Below, one piece after another: positions 1 to 6,495 of a stretch of DNA of 13,781 nucleotides. The DNA lies in assembly GCA_023267115.1 (NCBI GenBank), contig JAHFNV010000011.1, positions 1 through 13,781 of the forward strand, in the 5' to 3' direction. The notes beneath the pieces are model-generated. The model was not told the origin of the DNA. It searched no databases and worked only from the letters and a program-made list of their open reading frames with translations. Within the stretch, counting starts at the first letter, position 1. Each line of letters starts with the position of its first letter. The DNA is from Candidatus Nomurabacteria bacterium. Lineage in GTDB: Bacteria; Patescibacteriota; Minisyncoccia; Phycocordibacterales; UBA9973. Position numbers and translations under genes: made by a program.

Positions 1-51
1 TTGCAACTTTTCCTGCCTGCCAACAGGCAGGTCATTTTTTTTATAACTCAT
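1..51 (-). CDS. 5' end of an unidentified gene running off the left edge (17 codons visible)
   Basis: From the ATG at 51 the minus strand is open for 17 codons to the window edge, reading MSYKKNDLPVGRQEKLQ. The start is supported by a good promoter at 64-92 whose predicted start site is only about 6 nt upstream of the ATG. The codons for LPVGRQ are made by a perfect 8-bp-stem palindrome (12-19 with 24-31, loop CCAA); LPVGRQ-type peptides are, from memory, recurrent in Parcubacteria proteins where such palindromes sit in frame. Too little protein is visible to name a function. On the plus strand the same palindrome followed by T's could look like a terminator, but no plus-strand gene is seen upstream of it. 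Confidence 0.55.
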   Translation of the reverse strand, partial: MSYKKNDLPVGRQEKLQ

Positions 52-63
52 TTGGATTGTAGA

Positions 64-92
64 ATTGTACTAAGATTAAGCAACTAGGTCAA
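64..92 (-). promoter_or_regulatory. sigma-70-type promoter for the left-edge gene
   Basis: Minus strand: -35 TTGACC (87-92), 17-nt spacer, -10 TACAAT (64-69). Each box matches consensus at 5 of 6 positions. The predicted transcription start is near 57, giving a leader of about 6 nt before the ATG at 51. Confidence 0.65.
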
Positions 93-112
93 TACACTCC
101 TGTTGATAACCC

Positions 113-166
113 CGCACGAAAGCAAATTTAGCAATAGTGTGCGACCGCTTGTTATTGCTAAATTTG
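113..166. repeat. 49-bp direct repeat, copy 1, with a 14-bp inverted repeat
   Basis: Positions 113-161 match 1894-1942 at 48 of 49 bases in the same orientation; the single difference is G151 versus C1931. This copy contains a perfect 14-bp inverted repeat (123-136 with 153-166) around a 16-nt loop that holds GCGACCGC (141-148). It ends 3 nt from the stop of the zinc-ribbon gene, so transcription of that gene would run into the stem-loop; there is no U-run, so it is not a classical terminator. With copy 2 it brackets the zinc-ribbon gene. Confidence 0.85.
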
Positions 167-169
167 GAT

Positions 170-1873
170 TTAATATACTTCCTGCTGGTAACACTTTTCG
201 CAATAAACTATTTCTGGACGGTCGGGCGCATAAGAAGTTTGAATTTCAGTGCTGCACTTGTCGCAAGTGCGATCATAAGTTACCATTGAATTCATTTGCT
301 TGATACGAGCTCGATCTCGACACAGCGGACACTGACGTGGAACTGGAAAATTAAAGCGACGCAAGAATTGTAATTCTTTATTTATAATTTGATAATTTTT
401 ACCGCAAGCCTCGCATTTCAATATCGCTTTTAATATATCGTCGCTAACATCTTTGATATGGTCTGGCACAACAATGCTGGCGTCCAGATATTCACGTGGG
501 TCGGGATCACGCCAAGTGAAACCTTTAGCCAGAGCTTCCTCTTTAGTAATTGGAAAAAATTCATAAGCGGTAGATTCATTATAGGCCCAAGGACAAAGAT
601 CAACTGGTATTTGCCCGCCATATCTATGTTCTAATCCCCTCCTATCAGTGAAAGGCACTTCATTCATTTGTATTTTAATTTTTTCAACTAAATTAAAATA
701 TTCTTCTTTACTATATTGTTTATTCAAAATGCAATACTCACCCTTTTTTAAACCAACGCAACCAAATAAATTACCAGAGCCGTGACAACCAAAAGTGTAT
801 TCCGTATCGTGATTACGATAATTCCAAACAGCAAATTTTACGTTTGAAGTATTGAGCCCAGTCCAATTGGCCTCATAAACCCATTCGGAAGTTGAACCAA
901 AAGATGTGAAATCATAGCAATTACGCACTCCCCCTTTAAAAAATAGCTGGCAGAATTTAACATTTTCTGAATCAGAAATAAAATAAACTTCGTGAGCATT
1001 TTTTGAGTTATAGACATAATCACCGGACACCTTACTGTTGTTCCTGCCTTGAAATGCACGCCTGGGATATTTTAAAGATAATTTATAAGCTTGCTTTTTA
1101 AATTTCTGTAAATTTTTTGCAGAGCCTAAATCAAATTCCTTAAATTTATTCAAGTATTCCTCACGAGTATACTGCTTATTAAAAATACAATAACTTTTAT
1201 TGCGCAGTGAAGTAGAACCAAAGCAATCATTGCAATTTACTAAATCCCTACAAAAATAAACATTGTTACAGTTCTCGCAATCCTGGGAGAAAAAAGTTTG
1301 GAAACACTTGCGAATATCAACTATTTCGTAACAAAGTTCTGAATCGGATGAAAAAGCCAGATCAAGCGAATCTTTGGTACGTAGGGCTGTGTTGGTATAA
1401 ATAGAATCTTCTCCAGTAATGTGCTTAAAACAAAGATACCCGTTTTTCTGAAAACTGGCGCCATTGCAATAATCACTATTCACCATAGTGGTATATTCCG
1501 TATGTAATGCTGCCTTGGGCACATCGTCCAATAACTCCTTAAATTGCTCGAAAAACGGACGGGAGAAGTCATAATCCCTGCCGTAGCTTTTAGGATCCCA
1601 CTGGTCTCCCCACCAAATATCTTGCTTATAAATTTTCCCAGGTAGACTTGGATGGTAAAAAGTAATTACATCTTCTCCAGTAAAATCACACTTGCGTTTA
1701 TATAAAATTCTATAGCCATACCAATTCATTCGCCGTAAGAGCCGGCATTTTGGGCACCACACTGGAGGTGGAACTTTTATCTGTTCGTAAAAACCAAAGT
1801 CCTCTGACTCGATGGTAAAATCTTTTTTACAGCTTTGGCAAATTTTGGTTTCGCTTTGATTGTTCATTAGCAT
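170..1873 (-). CDS. cysteine-rich multi-zinc-ribbon protein (Parcubacteria-type, function unknown)
   Basis: A 567-residue protein rich in Cys and aromatic residues, with no membrane segment or signal peptide seen. Three likely zinc ribbons are visible: C12/C15 with C40/C43, C487/C490 with C515/C518, and C537/C540 with C558/C561. The first two share a layout (CxxC, an aromatic/acidic stretch, P-x-P, CPxCR), suggesting duplicated modules. The middle has many further Cys and two copies of a segment reading YCI(F/L)NKQY(T/S)(R/K)EEY (229-240 and 380-392). I recognise this architecture as a recurrent Parcubacteria protein of unknown function; nucleic-acid or metal binding is inference only. The ATG at 1873 lies 5 nt from a -10 box; M3 at 1867 is an alternative. 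The gene is alone, bracketed by 49-bp direct repeats. Confidence 0.85.
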   Translation of the reverse strand: MLMNNQSETKICQSCKKDFTIESEDFGFYEQIKVPPPVWCPKCRLLRRMNWYGYRILYKRKCDFTGEDVITFYHPSLPGKIYKQDIWWGDQWDPKSYGRDYDFSRPFFEQFKELLDDVPKAALHTEYTTMVNSDYCNGASFQKNGYLCFKHITGEDSIYTNTALRTKDSLDLAFSSDSELCYEIVDIRKCFQTFFSQDCENCNNVYFCRDLVNCNDCFGSTSLRNKSYCIFNKQYTREEYLNKFKEFDLGSAKNLQKFKKQAYKLSLKYPRRAFQGRNNSKVSGDYVYNSKNAHEVYFISDSENVKFCQLFFKGGVRNCYDFTSFGSTSEWVYEANWTGLNTSNVKFAVWNYRNHDTEYTFGCHGSGNLFGCVGLKKGEYCILNKQYSKEEYFNLVEKIKIQMNEVPFTDRRGLEHRYGGQIPVDLCPWAYNESTAYEFFPITKEEALAKGFTWRDPDPREYLDASIVVPDHIKDVSDDILKAILKCEACGKNYQIINKELQFLRRFNFPVPRQCPLCRDRARIKQMNSMVTYDRTCDKCSTEIQTSYAPDRPEIVYCEKCYQQEVY

Positions 1874-1878
1874 ATTTA

Positions 1879-1906
1879 ATTATAAAATTAATACGCACGA
1901 AAGCAA
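1879..1906 (-). promoter_or_regulatory. promoter of the zinc-ribbon gene, -35 inside repeat copy 2
   Basis: Minus strand: -10 TATAAT (1879-1884, perfect), 16-nt spacer, -35 TTGCTT (1901-1906, 3 of 6). The -10 ends 5 nt before the ATG, so the transcript would start at or next to the start codon. The -35 is contributed by the 49-bp repeat, so arrival of that repeat may have created or altered the promoter. Confidence 0.55.
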
Positions 1907-1942
1907 ATTTAGCAATAGTGTGCGACCGCTTCTTATTGCTAA
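1894..1942. repeat. 49-bp direct repeat, copy 2
   Basis: Same orientation and 48/49 identity with 113-161. The inverted repeat here is shorter (TTAGCAATA with TATTGCTAA, 9 bp) because the right arm diverges right after the 49-bp unit. GCGACCGC is at 1922-1929. The copy lies between the stop of the membrane-anchored gene (1970) and the start of the zinc-ribbon gene (1873). Confidence 0.85.
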
Positions 1943-1969
1943 TCGTTACTAAACAGAATCAATAAAAAA

Positions 1970-3184
1970 CTATTTCGGATAATTAACCATCAGCTCGATG
2001 TTCTTTGCATTTTCCGGTATAGATCTTCTCCAAAACGGGTGAAGGAGTAAGTTGGCGGAAATAATGCTCGGATACTGCGCTAATATTTGACTAAAATCTT
2101 TCTTTTTTATACCTAAGATATCGGCTGTCAGTTTTTTCTCGTCAACTTTCCAAACAACTTTTAAATCACCGGACAAGTTAAAATCGATATCTTTTGTTTC
2201 TCCGGTTAACACTTTTTTAGTCGCAAAAGAAAAGATTAAATCTCTAATATTGGATATATAGACATCAACCACTTCCTCGTTGGGGAACAGTTTTTCAATA
2301 ATTTTTTTGGTCAGCTTTTTTTCGTCAAACAGGAAACCGTAAAACGTGCCTTTAACGTTTATTGTCATTTGATCTCCAGTAGAAGCAGGCGCTACATTCA
2401 CTTCATCAAGGTTAAAATAAATCGCGTCTTTCAATAAAACGAATCCGCTTGGAATCTGGTCGGTCACTTTTCTAAAAAGCTTTGCTTCCAGAGTTGCCTT
2501 TAAGTCACTTACTGCATTTGCCTTTTCTGAATCAGAGATAACTCTAGACTTACCTTTAAAGCCGCCCGTTATCTCTCCTTTAGATCTGCCATAAAATTTT
2601 GAATACTTGGGCGTTCCATTGAAACCAAAAATTTTAAAGTCAAGCGGAGGGCTATTATATTCTCCGCCGGCCTCAGCCGCATAAATCTCTACGGCCACCG
2701 ACCCCGGCGCGCCATCAGCGGCTACGCCTGGAACTGTAGTTTTTGTTTTGGTTTTGTATAATTTTCCATTAGAGCCTTCCAGCCGGGTATCGATATCTAA
2801 CCGTTGGGCAGAAGAACCGAAGGCGTTATAAAGCATCACCGCCCCTTGGGCTTTCAGAGACACCTCTTTTTCTATCTCGCCCTGGATATTTTTACTATCT
2901 TCTCCGGAAATGACCACTAAATCGAAAGGCAGATTGTTAGCACTCGCATCTCGTCCAGCAACTAAATTTTCATTAAATGGGACATTTTGTATTTTTGGAT
3001 TGATGGTAATTTTTGCATTAGAAAAAAAAGCAGAAAGGGCAAAAAAAAGAAAGGTAACAGAAATCAGGGCCACTAACCAAAGTAAATATCTCGATGTTAT
3101 CATCTGACTTTTTTCCACCACTTTGAAAACAGGTTGGCGAGGCGAATTTATTTTTACCATATCTTGAAATAGATTTTTGGGCAT
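1970..3184 (-). CDS. membrane-anchored beta-rich protein, baseplate-J-like/pilus-associated type (uncertain)
   Basis: I start this at the ATG at 3184, giving about 404 residues. An upstream in-frame ATG at 3241 would overlap the previous gene by about 50 nt, while 3184 leaves a 4-nt gap typical of an operon. A short basic cytoplasmic N-terminus precedes one transmembrane helix (about residues 33-54). The rest is probably extracytoplasmic and beta-rich, with segments such as GFNGTPKYSKFYG and TVPGVAADGAPGSVAVEIYA like those I remember in Parcubacteria proteins called baseplate-J-like. Two later lobes each start with a strand-rich ELMVNY/KVVWKV-type pattern. Co-transcription with a PilM/FtsA-like gene suggests an envelope assembly role, comparable to a PilN/PilO partner. 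That role is inference; the exact family is uncertain. Confidence 0.75.
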   Translation of the reverse strand: MPKNLFQDMVKINSPRQPVFKVVEKSQMITSRYLLWLVALISVTFLFFALSAFFSNAKITINPKIQNVPFNENLVAGRDASANNLPFDLVVISGEDSKNIQGEIEKEVSLKAQGAVMLYNAFGSSAQRLDIDTRLEGSNGKLYKTKTKTTVPGVAADGAPGSVAVEIYAAEAGGEYNSPPLDFKIFGFNGTPKYSKFYGRSKGEITGGFKGKSRVISDSEKANAVSDLKATLEAKLFRKVTDQIPSGFVLLKDAIYFNLDEVNVAPASTGDQMTINVKGTFYGFLFDEKKLTKKIIEKLFPNEEVVDVYISNIRDLIFSFATKKVLTGETKDIDFNLSGDLKVVWKVDEKKLTADILGIKKKDFSQILAQYPSIISANLLLHPFWRRSIPENAKNIELMVNYPK

Positions 3185-3188
3185 ATTT

Positions 3189-4364
3189 TTAATGAAGCAA
3201 GCGATTAATATAAACAGATTCAATGACCAGAAATGGATCACGGATTATATTTTCCTCAAAAACCGCAATGCCATGGAGTGCCTCTGTGCCCAAAAAAACA
3301 ACTTTAAATTTTGCTTCGGTTAAAATATACTGACTAAATTGTTCAGCTTCAATGATTCTCGAAAAAAAACCTGCCAGATCGGGATCAACCGTTACAAAAA
3401 CAACAGAAGGTATTGAAATATCGTTGGAGAGAGTAGCTAAAGATTCTTGAAACTTAAGAAGCCACTCTGTCTTTAATTTATTTATAATTGGTTCAAGCTT
3501 TTTGCTGGTTGGAGCACTCGCGTGTCTATCTTTTTGGATAAAAATAAATGACTTTGCTTCGTCAATCGTACAACCTAAAGCAGCGGCTATGCCACGGATA
3601 ATAAAATTTTGCCCAGTTGGAAAAGAAACCGATTCTTGCAGAACATTTTTCTTTATCATGGAAATATCCGTCATTTCTCCGCCAATATCAATTAAAAGGA
3701 AGTTTTTTTGATCGATAAATAGATCACGCACTACCGTAAAAGACGCCAACAGAATGGAAAAAAACTTTATGTTCCGGAAGTTGAAATGCTGATGCATTAC
3801 CTCTTCTATTTTTTCCAAGATTTGTTCCGGACTGATTGATATGAAAATGGTCATTTCCAGCTCTTTGGCTTTTTGGTTCAGAGGCTTCGACGTTGCATAA
3901 CCATTCAGCATTGTTTTAATATTTTTAAGTTCAATTACTCGAACTTTGCCTCCGGCATCCGCGTATTCAACCAAATGTTCTTTCTCAAAAAGACTGGATT
4001 CTTTTTGAATCAAGTCGTCAGCCAAAGAGGAAGTAAATGTAAAGGGCGTATTTTTCTTGAAACGAATAATTCTAATTTGAGAAGTATGGTAGGGCGAAGA
4101 AAGGACGCAAAATACTTCAGCTGGGGCGCCCAGGCCGGCCTTGGAAACTTTATCTAGAACAATCTCAAGTGACTTTACAGCCAAAGATAAAAATCGGTCG
4201 ACCTTAAATTTTTCTTCAAGAATTATCGGTTCGCGAACAGAAAAAACTATTTTTGGAACTCCTGACTTTTGCATCCAAAAAAGCGCTCCACCCACCGAAG
4301 AAGATCCTATATCAAACACAGCTGCCAACTTATCTTTTTCTTGAGATCCAGAAAAGATTCCCAT
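3189..4364 (-). CDS. actin-fold ATPase-like protein of the PilM/FtsA type
   Basis: A 391-residue soluble protein with the two phosphate-binding signatures of the actin/FtsA/PilM superfamily: phosphate 1 as AAVFDIGSSSVGGALF (14-29) and phosphate 2 as FLLIDIGGEMTDISMI (222-237). Between them, NGYATSKPLNQKAKELEM (154-171) resembles the start of the FtsA 1C (SHS2) subdomain. Family members sit at the inner face of the membrane and organise cell division or type IV pilus assembly. The next gene, 4 nt away, encodes a single-pass membrane protein that could be its anchor, as PilN is for PilM. An extended -10 box overlapping the alaS stop suggests its own leaderless transcript in addition to read-through. 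FtsA proper is less likely because no C-terminal amphipathic membrane-targeting helix or FtsZ neighbour is seen. Confidence 0.75.
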   Translation of the reverse strand: MGIFSGSQEKDKLAAVFDIGSSSVGGALFWMQKSGVPKIVFSVREPIILEEKFKVDRFLSLAVKSLEIVLDKVSKAGLGAPAEVFCVLSSPYHTSQIRIIRFKKNTPFTFTSSLADDLIQKESSLFEKEHLVEYADAGGKVRVIELKNIKTMLNGYATSKPLNQKAKELEMTIFISISPEQILEKIEEVMHQHFNFRNIKFFSILLASFTVVRDLFIDQKNFLLIDIGGEMTDISMIKKNVLQESVSFPTGQNFIIRGIAAALGCTIDEAKSFIFIQKDRHASAPTSKKLEPIINKLKTEWLLKFQESLATLSNDISIPSVVFVTVDPDLAGFFSRIIEAEQFSQYILTEAKFKVVFLGTEALHGIAVFEENIIRDPFLVIESVYINRLLH

Positions 4365-4371
4365 ACTCTGT

Positions 4372-4380
4372 ATTATATCA
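4372..4380 (-). promoter_or_regulatory. extended -10 promoter of the PilM-like gene
   Basis: Minus strand TGATATAAT (4372-4380): a perfect TATAAT with the upstream TG of an extended -10. Its TGA is also the alaS stop codon. The box ends 7 nt before the ATG at 4364, so transcription should begin at the start codon. No convincing -35 is present (CTGCTG at 17 nt). Confidence 0.55.
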
Positions 4381-5661
4381 TAATTTAAACATGCCAGCAG
4401 AAGCGGTGCGCGATTTATCCTGATGTTCTTTCATTTTCCTATCAAAATCTTGCCGATCAATAGTCACCCCTTTTTCTTTCGCCAATTCCTCAATTAATTC
4501 TATTGGAAATCCATAGGTGGTAAAAAGAATGAACGGATTAATGCCTTTTTCAAATTCTTTCAAGCCATTGTTAAGAGTTCTTCTAAATTTGTTTCCTTCC
4601 TGTAAAATTTCCTCTCTTATGTTTTCTGAATTTTGTATTAAATTTGGATAAGTAGGGCCATATTTATCTACAACCACATCAACTAATTCACCAATTTTAA
4701 TTTTATCAATACCTAAGATGTTCGCATAACGAATTGCTCGGCGAAGCAAGCGACGTAAAATGTAACCTCGAGCGGTGTTTGATGGAATAACGCCATCCAC
4801 AATAATAAAAACACTTGTGCGAATATGGTCTGCGACTATTCTTTTTGCCTTTTCATCATTCGAGTTTATGGAATTGTTAATGATTTTAATCATCGGTTGA
4901 AAAAGATCTGTCTCAAAGATATTATCCTTGCCTTGCACGGCCATCAAAACACGCTCCAGTCCCGCTCCAGTGTCCACATTTCTTTGTTTTAATTTACCGA
5001 CAACTTTGCCATCTTTTTTTTCATACTCCATGAATACATCATTCCAAACTTCAATAACCTTTTGCTCTTGGTCTGCTTTTATATATTCCTCTTTAGTTAA
5101 ATCACCCAAACCCTCGGAGGTAACATCATAAAACATTTCGGTATCTGCGCCGCAAGGACCATTTTCTCCCACACTCCACCAATTTGTTTTTGCGCTCATA
5201 AAATAAATCCGACTTTCGGGCACATATTTCTGCCAAATTTCAAACGCTTCCGTGTCTTTTGGCGCATTTTCGTCACCTTCAAATACTGTGATGTAAAGCC
5301 GCTTTGGATCCAATCCTAAACCTTCTTCTTTGGAAGTAAGAAATTCATAACTCCATTTTATGGCCTCTTCTTTAAAATAGTCGCCGAGCGACCAATTACC
5401 CATCATCTCAAAAAATGTATCGTGAGTGTTGTCTCCGACTTCATCTATATCCTGAGTGCGAACACATTTTTGAACATTCACTAAGCGAGCTCCCTCAGAG
5501 TGTTTCTGCCCCAAAAGATAAGGAATCAGCGGCTGCATGCCAGCGGTGTTGAACAGGACTGACGGATCATTCTCTGGTATCAGTGAAGCGGAAGGAATAA
5601 TTTTATGTCCTCGGGCTTCAAAAAATTTTAAAAACCTTGATCTGATTTCATTTGATTGCAT
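4378..5661 (-). CDS. alaS: alanyl-tRNA synthetase, catalytic and tRNA-recognition part only
   Basis: Charges tRNA-Ala with alanine (class II synthetase). Visible signatures: LFNTAGMQPL near motif 1 (36-45), the motif 2 region with KCVRTQDIDEVGDNTHDTFFEMMGN (65-89), NWWSVGENGPCG (160-171), and motif 3 NVDTGAGLERV (228-238), then the helical tRNA-binding part with GYILRRLLRRAIRYA. The protein stops at residue 427 with TASAGMFKL-TGA, just where family members normally continue into GG-L and the linker to the editing domain (HxxxH/CxxxH) and C-Ala. Bacterial AlaRS is usually near 870 residues and CPR forms near 600. The next gene starts 13 nt later, so there is no room for a frameshifted remainder. 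Either the editing domain was lost or it is encoded elsewhere. A -10 box 6 nt upstream predicts a leaderless transcript. Confidence 0.95.
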   Translation of the reverse strand: MQSNEIRSRFLKFFEARGHKIIPSASLIPENDPSVLFNTAGMQPLIPYLLGQKHSEGARLVNVQKCVRTQDIDEVGDNTHDTFFEMMGNWSLGDYFKEEAIKWSYEFLTSKEEGLGLDPKRLYITVFEGDENAPKDTEAFEIWQKYVPESRIYFMSAKTNWWSVGENGPCGADTEMFYDVTSEGLGDLTKEEYIKADQEQKVIEVWNDVFMEYEKKDGKVVGKLKQRNVDTGAGLERVLMAVQGKDNIFETDLFQPMIKIINNSINSNDEKAKRIVADHIRTSVFIIVDGVIPSNTARGYILRRLLRRAIRYANILGIDKIKIGELVDVVVDKYGPTYPNLIQNSENIREEILQEGNKFRRTLNNGLKEFEKGINPFILFTTYGFPIELIEELAKEKGVTIDRQDFDRKMKEHQDKSRTASAGMFKL

Positions 5662-5667
5662 TGTGCC

Positions 5668-5696
5668 ATTCTAGCAGAAATCAAAAAGAAAATCAC
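5668..5696 (-). promoter_or_regulatory. extended -10 promoter of alaS
   Basis: Minus strand TGCTAGAAT (5668-5676), an extended -10 with TAGAAT at 5668-5673, ending 6 nt before the alaS ATG. At 17 nt upstream the -35 is weak (GTGATT, 5691-5696, 3 of 6). This predicts a leaderless alaS mRNA and no dependence on the broken genes upstream. Confidence 0.5.
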
Positions 5697-5917
5697 TTTT
5701 TAATTTTCATTTTCAATTTATACATATCTCCATGCAAAAGCATTCCTAAATAAGATGCTAAACTTTCTTCTTTTTTGTTTATCTGTAAATTCTTGAACAT
5801 TCTTCTTTTTGTGCTTGTTCTCAATACTCTATGATATAGGAAATGTACCCAGCCGAGAAAGTCAACTCCGGAGGCAAGAGTTTTAATAAAGACTTTATTG
5901 GGATGAAGATTTGGTGC
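5693..5917 (-). pseudogene. 3' remnant of a reverse transcriptase gene
   Basis: About 74 codons in one frame, ending in TGA at 5693-5695, resemble the C-terminal end of retron/DGR-type reverse transcriptases that I recall from CPR genomes: LHPNKVFIKTLASGVDFLGW, then HRVLRTSTKRRMFKNL and ASYLGMLLHGDMYKL. The palm with its YxDD motif and everything upstream is missing. The matching frame begins immediately after the palindrome at 5920-5949. The frame stays formally open to an ATG at 6151, but the residues upstream of the palindrome are an out-of-frame reading of the neighbouring gene and look nothing like a polymerase. I searched nearby for a template/variable repeat pair of a diversity-generating retroelement and saw none. 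Family assignment is from memory; the remnant status is clear if it is right. Confidence 0.6.
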
Positions 5918-6338
5918 ATAACACAATTTCGCGACCGCGAAATTGTGTTGAGTTTGGAAACTTGCCGTCGTGTACAAGTTCCTCGACAACGATTCCGGTC
6001 TGGGGTACGATTCCTGAAAAAATAACTCCCCAGTTCTGGAAATCTGCGTCGAAACCTGCCTTAAACACCTTCTTTGCCGTCGCGTGGGTGTCTTTGCCGT
6101 ACGACGCTCCAAAAGAAAACGTGAAGAGGTGCCGTAGGTAAACCGTCGCAACAGTCTCCGCTGTTGCGATTAGCTGATATTTTTCAGTGCGGAGAAACTT
6201 TTTCGCCCCCGCAACCCACAAGCTGGCATCACTACCAGTAAGCTTGTGGGCAAAATCCTTGACGAGAGCTAAACTCTCGTCGGTGAGTCCTTTTAGGGAC
6301 TCAATAACCTGGCCGAGCATGTCATACTCTGTTGACAT
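5895..6338 (-). CDS. C-terminally truncated small protein of a Parcubacteria-type family (function unknown)
   Basis: The chosen start at 6338 follows a strong Shine-Dalgarno (AGGAG, 6347-6351, 8-nt spacing); an upstream ATG at 6386 lacks support. The product has 147 codons. The N-terminus (MSTEYDMLGQVIESLKGLTD) and a KKFLRTEK segment resemble small proteins with KKFLRKE that I remember as recurrent in Parcubacteria; their role is unknown. After FDADFQNWG...VEELVHDGKFPN the resemblance ends and the frame runs into the palindrome at 5920-5949, then 18 unrelated codons read out of phase over the reverse-transcriptase remnant. The last part of the family is therefore missing. It has a long leader, a strong TTGACA promoter and a Shine-Dalgarno, unlike its neighbours. 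Probably a broken gene that could still be expressed. Confidence 0.6.
   Translation of the reverse strand: MSTEYDMLGQVIESLKGLTDESLALVKDFAHKLTGSDASLWVAGAKKFLRTEKYQLIATAETVATVYLRHLFTFSFGASYGKDTHATAKKVFKAGFDADFQNWGVIFSGIVPQTGIVVEELVHDGKFPNSTQFRGREIVLCTKSSSQ
5920..5949. repeat. perfect 13-bp-stem palindrome at the junction of two broken genes
   Basis: AACACAATTTCGC (5920-5932) pairs perfectly with 5937-5949 around a GACC loop. It sits exactly where the truncated small-protein gene meets the reverse-transcriptase remnant. Its apex GCGACCGC (5931-5938) is identical to the apex of both 49-bp repeats. Confidence 0.85.
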
Positions 6339-6346
6339 GGTCTTAT

Positions 6347-6353
6347 CTCCTTT
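6347..6353 (-). promoter_or_regulatory. Shine-Dalgarno of the truncated small-protein gene
   Basis: Minus strand AAAGGAG with AGGAG at 6347-6351, 8 nt before the ATG at 6338. It is the only clear Shine-Dalgarno I see in the window and decides this start. Confidence 0.7.
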
Positions 6354-6426
6354 TTGAAATGTTGTCGCTGTCGGGCGGAACCGCAAATCGGTTTCGCCAT
6401 AGCTTTTTAAGGTACATTTTATAGTT

Positions 6427-6459
6427 ATTATAATAACATGTTTAGTATATACTTGTCAA
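6427..6459 (-). promoter_or_regulatory. strong promoter of the truncated small-protein gene
   Basis: Minus strand: -35 TTGACA (6454-6459, perfect), 18-nt spacer, -10 TATTAT (6430-6435, 5 of 6). A perfect TATAAT overlaps at 6427-6432 but with a 21-nt spacer. The leader to the ATG would be about 80 nt. Confidence 0.65.
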
Positions 6460-6495
6460 ATTCACGATAGGGCTAAATTTTACGCTGAAAGTAAT

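Noticed and set aside
12..42. Plus-strand intrinsic terminator (hairpin followed by eight T's)
   Set aside because: The palindrome is inside an open minus-strand frame with its own promoter, and the T's are lysine/asparagine codons of that frame. No plus-strand gene is seen to need a terminator.
3184..3241. Longer N-terminus for the membrane-anchored gene, starting at 3241
   Set aside because: It would overlap the preceding gene by about 50 nt; the ATG at 3184 leaves a 4-nt gap and gives a normal short cytoplasmic tail before the membrane helix.
4360..4400. Frameshift or recoded TGA at the alaS end
   Set aside because: Reading TGA as Gly gives no resemblance to the AlaRS editing region, the PilM-like gene starts 13 nt later, and TGA also ends the reverse-transcriptase remnant at its natural C-terminus.
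5918..6151. Reading the reverse-transcriptase frame as a 152-codon gene starting at 6151
   Set aside because: Upstream of the palindrome that frame is Arg/Ser/Thr-rich, resembles no protein and lies antiphase over a gene with a promoter and Shine-Dalgarno.
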